Origin: a virus
IMG/VR virus record: IMGVR_UViG_3300023118_000008
Location: 92,188-144,326 of that record
DNA length: 52,139 nt
Direction: 5' to 3' (one strand)
Positions within the stretch are counted from its first letter, which is position 1. Each line of letters begins with the position of its first letter. The translations under genes were made by a program, and so were the position numbers. The notes below the pieces were generated by a model. The model did no database searches, had not been told where the DNA came from, and saw only the letters and a program-made list of their open reading frames with translations. Positions 47,358-52,139 of this stretch are shown in pieces.

Positions 47358-47683
47358 AAGTTTTTAATTTGTTTCACTTCTCTAAAGTTTCTGCGTGATT
47401 CATCTTCAAGTTTTTCAAATCTTGCTCTGAAATATTCTTGAGCTTCTTGGATGATTTTAAATTTTTCCTTTTCTTGTACATCGATCTTATTTTGAAGAGC
47501 ATTAAGGTTATCAATATATCTGATATTATTGGAATTAATAGTATCATCTTTGCTCTTGATTATTTCGTCTTGTTTATATATGGCTATAGACATTATTGCA
47601 ATTATCACAGCCATGAGTACTATTATTATCTGCCTATTGGTCAAAGTAACAAGCGTTTTCAGTATATCTAGGATTTTATCCAT
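47354..47683 (-). CDS. Single-TM coiled-coil protein, possible inner-membrane spanin, 109 aa
   Basis: One TM helix (I-I-I-V-L-M-A-V-I-I-A-I-M-S-I-A-I) near residues 17-33, then about 75 residues of coiled coil. This matches Rz-like i-spanin architecture. An ATG three codons earlier (47692) is an alternative start; I prefer the one at 47681-47683, which overlaps the upstream stop by 8 bases. The end overlaps the 74-aa gene (ATGA). Confidence 0.6.
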   Translation of the reverse strand: MDKILDILKTLVTLTNRQIIIVLMAVIIAIMSIAIYKQDEIIKSKDDTINSNNIRYIDNLNALQNKIDVQEKEKFKIIQEAQEYFRARFEKLEDESRRNFREVKQIKNL

Positions 47684-48029
47684 TCTTATCATTGTTGTAT
47701 ATGCTTGTTAAGATAAAAGATGCTATAAAAATATAGAGAATTAGCAAATAGCACCTGTAATAATCTCTCTCTCCTAACATGTGGGAAAACTCACTCAGTA
47801 TGTTTAGGACAATTACTGCTGAAAAACATCTCAGAGATTCCAAATTCCAGCGTTCATAGCCTTTATATAGGAAAGCTAGCAAGGAAATTAAGACTAGAGT
47901 GTTATCTATATTTTTTAATGTTTCATAGTAGTCTGCATAAAAGTCTGTCTCAATAAAATTATAGACGCTTATATACATGAAAACTAACAATATTGGAATA
48001 GTCTGTAATTTCCTTGCAAGAATTTCCAT
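47676..48029 (-). CDS. Multi-spanning membrane protein, 117 aa
   Basis: Four hydrophobic segments: I-P-I-L-L-V-F-M-Y-I-S-V-Y, T-L-V-L-I-S-L-L-A-F-L-Y, F-S-A-V-I-V-L-N-I-L and Y-L-L-I-L-Y-I-F-I-A-S-F-I-L. No recognised family. First of the membrane genes in the lysis region, so it could be a second holin or antiholin. The start overlaps the stop of an 18-codon gene (TAATG). Confidence 0.65.
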   Translation of the reverse strand: MEILARKLQTIPILLVFMYISVYNFIETDFYADYYETLKNIDNTLVLISLLAFLYKGYERWNLESLRCFSAVIVLNILSEFSHMLGERDYYRCYLLILYIFIASFILTSIYNNDKNG

Positions 48030-48085
48030 TACTTCTTGGTCTTTGGCTTGGGTTTTGGAGCCCCGCTTTTCTTAGTCTTATTCAT
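48029..48085 (-). CDS. 18-residue basic Lys/Pro peptide gene
   Basis: Encodes MNKTKKSGAPKPKPKTKK. The ATG (48083-48085) lies in the last codons of the 123-aa gene, and the TAA overlaps the ATG of the next gene (TAATG). It exactly fills a gap of about 50 bases. The composition is too extreme for chance noise but the size is minimal, so I am unsure that it is translated. It could be a nucleic-acid-binding or packaging peptide. Confidence 0.4.
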   Translation of the reverse strand: MNKTKKSGAPKPKPKTKK

Positions 48086-48449
48086 TAGGTAATCTGTTTA
48101 TTATGTAGTTTAAAACTTGACCTAGATTTGTTATTTGGGAACCGCAAGGATCATCTCCCAGTATGTTAACACATTCTGTAATATCTTTCAAACAAATATT
48201 TTCCTGTTGTAGGGCGAGTACCTGTGATTCTAGTAAAATTATCCTTGTTTCAAAATCTTCAATAGTTTCAATCAAGTTTTCAGGTATCTCTTCTTTTATC
48301 TCTCCTGCTATTAGATACAAATCTTTTGTTGTATCCTCTAGATTTACACAAGACTTTGTAATTTTAGTAAAGTCGGGAAGTTCTTCCTCATAATTCACAC
48401 ACTGTGAGAATATTACTTCTCCACACGAATTTATATTTTCTTGACACAT
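48078..48449 (-). CDS. Cys-containing tail-region protein, 123 aa
   Basis: The frame extends upstream to 48539, but that part overlaps the 58-aa gene. The ATG at 48447-48449 gives M-C-Q-E-N-I-N-S-C-G-E-V-I-F-S-Q-C, a Cys-rich start like those of neighbouring tail genes. The remainder is an acidic coiled coil (I-E-D-F-E-T-R-I-I-L-L-E-S-Q-V-L-A-L-Q-Q-E-N) with further Cys near the end. Probably tail-associated; function unknown. Confidence 0.65.
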   Translation of the reverse strand: MCQENINSCGEVIFSQCVNYEEELPDFTKITKSCVNLEDTTKDLYLIAGEIKEEIPENLIETIEDFETRIILLESQVLALQQENICLKDITECVNILGDDPCGSQITNLGQVLNYIINRLPNE

Positions 48450-48459
48450 TTTTATGTTT

Positions 48460-48636
48460 TTAAGATTTCTTTGGACGTTTTGGGCGAGGAAGCCCACTCT
48501 CGGGAATTTCAAAATATTCTTCCAAGTCATGATATTCATTTACTTCAATACCTTGCTGTCTTAAATCTTCAAAAGCCTTGATTATAATTCTTTGTAATTC
48601 CGTGTCTTGTAAATCTGTATAAAATGCTCTAATCAT
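48460..48636 (-). CDS. Small hypothetical protein, 58 aa
   Basis: ATG at 48634-48636, TAA at 48460-48462. Helical, acidic middle (A-F-E-D-L-R-Q-Q-G-I-E-V-N-E-Y-H-D-L-E-E-Y) and a basic Pro/Arg/Lys tail (L-P-R-P-K-R-P-K-K-S). It fills the space between the fibre gene and the 123-aa gene. No family recognised. Confidence 0.65.
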   Translation of the reverse strand: MIRAFYTDLQDTELQRIIIKAFEDLRQQGIEVNEYHDLEEYFEIPESGLPRPKRPKKS

Positions 48637-48650
48637 TATTTTTCTTTTTA

Positions 48651-49685
48651 TTAATTACCTTTTACTAAAATTTGAATATTTGTTCCATTCGCTACTGGGG
48701 AAGGTAAACCTAAAAGTGTAAGACCTACTAAGGCTACGTTTATTCCTGCGGAGGATTTAGCGTTTACAGTTAAAGCTTTTGTTGTGGAATTATAAGTCCA
48801 TCCATAAGTATAGTTTACTGTAGAATCATTTATGATTGGTAGTACACAAGTTATATTAGTATACAGAGCTGTTCCTGTTGAAGTCTTATCCGATGTTAAA
48901 TAGAATACTGAATTTCCTACTCCTCCTGCCACAGCTACTGTATTTGTATAATCTGGAATTGGTATTGAAGGCGTTGGAATATTAAGTACTCCTGTCGAAT
49001 TATTGTAAGTGGCTTGTCCTGAACCCGTAGTCGTTAAAGTTATAGAGGCTCTTGCTTGTGCCTGACTAATTGGAGTAACTCCTAAAGCAGTTGTGATTTC
49101 TAAACTTGTAGGTGAGTACCCTATTGCTTTGTACAGTGGGTCGGTAGAGGCCTTTATTATCGAAAACGCTGTCAAGGACTTGCTGTAAGTAGGGACATTT
49201 GGATCAGTTTCTGTATAGCCTGTTATAAATCCTGCTCCATTAGTCAATTGATTTGTATTTGTTGGAATTATTGGCTTATTTAAAACCACTCCCAATCCCG
49301 ATAAAGAGTTCCAATCAGATTGAACTTGTGCAGAAGGTATTGTGGGGAAATTGGCAGTAGTACCATCCCCTCTTAAATACTGTGTTGCTAATCCAGAAGG
49401 TATTGGGAAAAAGTTATTTTGTACCCAGATTTCATCTGCTAAGTATTTCCAAGAACTATTATTATTATATTCTAACTTATTTGTAGAAGAATTATATTGA
49501 AATCTTCCTTTATATCGCATTGTAGGGAATATGCTATCATGTGTTCCTAGAGGTAAAAGAAAGCTTCTTTCGGCACCTATTCCTCCTTTATTTTGTGTAT
49601 GGAATCTAATTGAACCGCTTTCTTGATAGACATCTTGGGCAGATAGTGTAAAAGATACTAATAATAGTGATAGAATTTTTTTCAT
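48651..49685 (-). CDS. Fibre-like protein with signal peptide, 344 aa
   Basis: The N-terminus is a clear signal peptide, M-K-K-I-L-S-L-L-L-V-S-F-T-L-S-A-Q-D. The mature part is Ser/Thr/Asn/Gly-rich with phage-fibre style segments (Y-L-R-G-D-G-T-T-A-N-F-P-T, W-N-S-L-S-G-L-G-V-V-L-N-K-P). Fibre proteins assembled in the cytoplasm do not normally carry signal peptides. Either it is exported and displayed, or the N-terminus has another use. It lies between the 142-aa gene and the small Cys-rich genes. Confidence 0.7.
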   Translation of the reverse strand: MKKILSLLLVSFTLSAQDVYQESGSIRFHTQNKGGIGAERSFLLPLGTHDSIFPTMRYKGRFQYNSSTNKLEYNNNSSWKYLADEIWVQNNFFPIPSGLATQYLRGDGTTANFPTIPSAQVQSDWNSLSGLGVVLNKPIIPTNTNQLTNGAGFITGYTETDPNVPTYSKSLTAFSIIKASTDPLYKAIGYSPTSLEITTALGVTPISQAQARASITLTTTGSGQATYNNSTGVLNIPTPSIPIPDYTNTVAVAGGVGNSVFYLTSDKTSTGTALYTNITCVLPIINDSTVNYTYGWTYNSTTKALTVNAKSSAGINVALVGLTLLGLPSPVANGTNIQILVKGN

Positions 49686-49711
49686 TTATTAAAGGTGTGT
49701 ATTAAAATTAA

Positions 49712-50140
49712 TTATTTAGGTTTATATGTTAAGCGAAATTTTTCGCCAATTGCCATAGGATAGTACAATTCTCCTGTTATTTTATCATAGGCTGTGTCAG
49801 GCAGGTTTTCTATTAGAGTTCCCTCAATTCTTAAAGAGTATATTTCATGGTTTCCTTTTAGTTCTTCTAGTACCTGATTACCATTTACTGTAGCTGTACC
49901 ATCATAGCCCATTAAAAATCTACCATTCATTTGAATATCTTCCAATTCAAAATTAGGTATGTATACTCTCATATCATTTATAAACTGTTCATGTGCGGCC
50001 TTTATGTTTGCTGCAACATTTTCAGGTATTTTAATTCCATAAAAGTATTTACCCATAGTATAATAGCTGAAGGTCTGCATCTCTTGTAAAAAAAAGTCTA
50101 TCCTTAGTTCGATCTGAAATTGAATTTCTTCTTCTGTCAT
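49712..50140 (-). CDS. Hypothetical tail-region protein, 142 aa
   Basis: Acidic helical start (E-E-E-I-Q-F-Q-I-E-L-R-I-D-F-F-L), then beta-rich (M-N-G-R-F-L-M-G-Y-D-G-T-A-T-V-N-G). No recognised domain. Packed between two fibre genes, so it may be a connector or chaperone of the fibres. Function inferred from position. Confidence 0.6.
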   Translation of the reverse strand: MTEEEIQFQIELRIDFFLQEMQTFSYYTMGKYFYGIKIPENVAANIKAAHEQFINDMRVYIPNFELEDIQMNGRFLMGYDGTATVNGNQVLEELKGNHEIYSLRIEGTLIENLPDTAYDKITGELYYPMAIGEKFRLTYKPK

Positions 50141-50156
50141 TTTTTATTATTTTTAA

Positions 50157-52037
50157 TTAATATTGTTCATCTAAATGTAGTGTTGCCTTTATAAAATCAA
50201 TACCAGCTACTATATTACTCGCCCCATTGTTTCTATTATTATGAATAGTTAATACTGAATTATGAGTAACGCTACCTTGCTGCATAGCTCCATTTGTAAG
50301 GTTGGTTATTTTATAAAATGTAATTGAACTTCCTTTTATTCTCCATAGTTCCATAAAATAGTCATCACTGTTGGTTTTTAAAAAAGAAGCCCCTAGATTT
50401 ATTTTAAAAAAGGGAATGCCTGCTTGCTTATACATTAATTGCATGTTAGTATCAGCACTATCTGCGGCAAAGCCTACTAAACTTTCTACATAGGCAGAAG
50501 GATCCGCATTAGCCATAACACCAGTAGTAGCTAATCCGTAAAAGCACCTAACATCTGATATTATAGAAGCATCTGCATTTTTTATTCTTTGTGAAAAATA
50601 ATAGCCTTGGTTTGTGTTAATCCTGTTAAAGGCACTATCTCTCAATCCACAACTCGATCCTGCTGTTGCTGCGGTTACATACTTTCTAGTATTTACTACT
50701 ACAAAAGGAGGTACGACTCCATAAGCTATACTCCCATTACTTGCTGTTCCTACTGTAGTAGGCGGGATAGCCCCTGTTGCATCTAATCCACTTCCTGTTG
50801 CTTGATATTTGAAAAATTGGTCATACATCAAACGAGGATAGATGTCGTCATAAGGTGCGAATGAGCTATTTATAATATCTATTGTTGGGTATTTAGAACC
50901 TGTTCCGTCTATTGCCCTGTTATTTTGTTTGTTAGCTAGATTTTCTTTTAAAACTAATGCATCAAATACTGCATTTTGAGAAGGTGCTACTGTAGTTGTC
51001 CCATCGTTTATGGCATCTGCTACTTTTGCATTTATAGCTGTATTTTGAGCAGTACTGACGGGCTTATCAATATCCGATGTATTATCTACATTGTTTAATG
51101 CTAAAGCAGTTTTAAGGTTTGCAGATGTGATAATTCCTGTAAGTCCTGCAACAGAATTTACATCTGAAGGAGATATTTCAATATATGCACTTCCTGACCA
51201 TCTATAAGTTTTATTAGTATCTCTAGCTACGTATATTTTCCCTGTTTCTCCTGTTATAGGAAAAGCTCCTAAATTATTAAATTCCAATACGTCATCTACG
51301 TAGCTAGGTAAATATATAGCGTCTATTGTAGAACTTGAATTTAAAGGTACTACTCCATTTATGGCCCCTTTTTGAGTCAATGGTATAAACCCGCTTCCGC
51401 TTACTTGGCTATCTACATATTGTTTATCTACTAAACTTCTGTTTGTAAAATTAACCGAATAGTCAGCAAAATACTTAGCTGGTAAAGAGCTATCGCTTCT
51501 GATGGTGAACCCCGTACTATCGATATTTAAGTTATTAGTGGGCGTAGCAAAATTTATTGACTGACTTCCTGTTAAAGATGAAGCACCATTTTCAATATAT
51601 ACTGAAGCAAAATTACTTCCTATATTCTGACGAAGTAATATAGGTGTGTCTACTATTCCAATACTTCCTTCTTCTAGGCTTCTCTGTAGTCCTAAATCAG
51701 CTTCTGTAATATAACCTGCATTGTTTATAAGTGTTGATATATTATCCCCTGGCTGTAAAGCTGATTCTATTAGTATTTGAAGAATATCTGAAACTTTAAT
51801 TTGAAAATCTTGCTCGTTTTGAATAACAGTTATACTAGAATCAGGTGACGTTATTGTTATATCACCTCCTTGACTAGAACCTCCTATTTGAATCAGTACT
51901 CCTGTTAGAGAAGACACATACATCAAAACTCCATCAGAGGTCTTTAAAAAATATATTGAATTGGGACAAGGTTTTGAAGGAAGTGTCTTTACCCAATTTA
52001 TACTATTGTCTTTACATTCCTTTTCTTTGCAGTCCAT
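50157..52037 (-). CDS. Tail fibre protein, 626 aa
   Basis: N-terminal C-K-E-K-E-C-K again gives a Cys-containing start. The first about 100 residues (W-V-K-T-L-P-S-K-P, I-Y-F-L-K-T-S-D-G-V-L-M-Y-V-S) form a virion-attachment-like domain. The central part has typical fibre repeats (T-Q-K-G-A-I-N-G-V-V-P-L-N, D-G-T-T-T-V-A-P-S-Q-N-A-V-F-D-A-L), as in flavobacterial phages. The C-terminal about 230 residues are a beta-rich receptor-binding domain. It recognises the host surface. Confidence 0.82.
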   Translation of the reverse strand: MDCKEKECKDNSINWVKTLPSKPCPNSIYFLKTSDGVLMYVSSLTGVLIQIGGSSQGGDITITSPDSSITVIQNEQDFQIKVSDILQILIESALQPGDNISTLINNAGYITEADLGLQRSLEEGSIGIVDTPILLRQNIGSNFASVYIENGASSLTGSQSINFATPTNNLNIDSTGFTIRSDSSLPAKYFADYSVNFTNRSLVDKQYVDSQVSGSGFIPLTQKGAINGVVPLNSSSTIDAIYLPSYVDDVLEFNNLGAFPITGETGKIYVARDTNKTYRWSGSAYIEISPSDVNSVAGLTGIITSANLKTALALNNVDNTSDIDKPVSTAQNTAINAKVADAINDGTTTVAPSQNAVFDALVLKENLANKQNNRAIDGTGSKYPTIDIINSSFAPYDDIYPRLMYDQFFKYQATGSGLDATGAIPPTTVGTASNGSIAYGVVPPFVVVNTRKYVTAATAGSSCGLRDSAFNRINTNQGYYFSQRIKNADASIISDVRCFYGLATTGVMANADPSAYVESLVGFAADSADTNMQLMYKQAGIPFFKINLGASFLKTNSDDYFMELWRIKGSSITFYKITNLTNGAMQQGSVTHNSVLTIHNNRNNGASNIVAGIDFIKATLHLDEQY

Positions 52038-52040
52038 ACT

Positions 52041-52139
52041 TTACCATTCTATTTTTGGTGCACATTCTCTTAGGATCTTAAATTCATCACACCAGTCGCA
52101 TTTATTTTCCTTGTAGTGCTTTTTGCAGGCTTTTTTTCC
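52041..52139 (-). CDS. Partial Cys-rich protein (C-terminus only)
   Basis: 32 C-terminal codons ending in TAA at 52041-52043; the 5' part lies beyond the right edge. It contains C-K-K-H-Y-K-E-N-K-C-D-W-C and one more Cys near the end, which may form a zinc site. It lies just upstream of the tail-fibre gene, whose N-terminus is also Cys-containing. Function unknown. Confidence 0.6.
   Translation of the reverse strand, partial: GKKACKKHYKENKCDWCDEFKILRECAPKIEW

Noticed and set aside
548-48750. Many open frames on the plus strand opposite the large genes
   Set aside because: They have no ribosome-binding sites or recognisable products and lie entirely opposite well-supported minus-strand genes; they reflect AT-rich antisense composition.
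1-52139. tRNA genes or CRISPR arrays
   Set aside because: No cloverleaf-like segment or regularly spaced direct repeats were seen in the small intergenic spaces, and no gap longer than about 165 bases exists.

Overview
The window is a contiguous piece of a tailed bacteriophage genome. Every convincing gene lies on the minus strand, so the reading direction is right to left. The DNA is strongly AT-rich. Several promoters fit the Bacteroidota consensus (TTTG, about 20 bases, then TAnnTTTG). Exported proteins have flavobacterial-looking signal peptides ending in SAQ. Gene order resembles crAss-like (Crassvirales) podoviruses of Bacteroidota: tail fibres and lysis genes, small tail-ring proteins, a giant tail-tip/muzzle-type protein, then very large virion cargo proteins. 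The host is therefore probably a member of Flavobacteriia. The crAss-like assignment is an inference from architecture and remembered family resemblance. No terminase, portal, major capsid or RNA polymerase gene is recognisable here.

The right half (about 8.8-52.1 kb) is the late, virion block. From the right come a partial Cys-rich gene and two tail-fibre genes, one of which has a signal peptide. Next are small Cys-rich tail genes and a lysis cassette: multi-TM holin-like proteins, a TM/coiled-coil protein, an M15-LysM endolysin and a membrane-anchored protein with a beta-rich C-terminus. A beta-rich tail spike follows, then a terminator and a promoter at 43.4-43.5 kb. After them come three tail-ring/completion genes and a 2445-residue muzzle-like protein carrying a complete VWA domain. 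Five large virion or cargo proteins follow: a lytic transglycosylase fusion (915 aa), a Q/N-rich protein (1054 aa), a coiled-coil protein (903 aa) and giants of 1739 and 1851 aa. A GNAT-containing 765-aa protein lies between the two giants. A C5 DNA methyltransferase with its own promoter sits inside this block. The block ends at an intrinsic terminator at 8824-8848.

The left part (1-8.8 kb) is a separate operon of small, mostly unknown genes, tightly coupled through ATGA overlaps. It includes an atypical C5-methyltransferase-like protein and leads to a compact family B DNA polymerase. One small gene is interrupted by an in-frame TGA.

Selfish nuclease genes cluster here. A solitary, catalytically intact TnpB lies upstream of polB and truncates a neighbouring gene. 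An AP2/zinc-finger homing endonuclease sits at the late/early junction. Each is preceded by a tiny ribbon-helix-helix gene (38 and 44 codons) that touches or overlaps the nuclease start codon. The two RHH peptides clearly resemble each other, suggesting a shared 'RHH repressor plus nuclease' cassette design used by two unrelated nucleases. A third, unidentified gene with an internal duplication lies left of polB behind a leader predicted to form a pseudoknotted RNA ending in a terminator. These are the best candidates for undescribed biology in the window.
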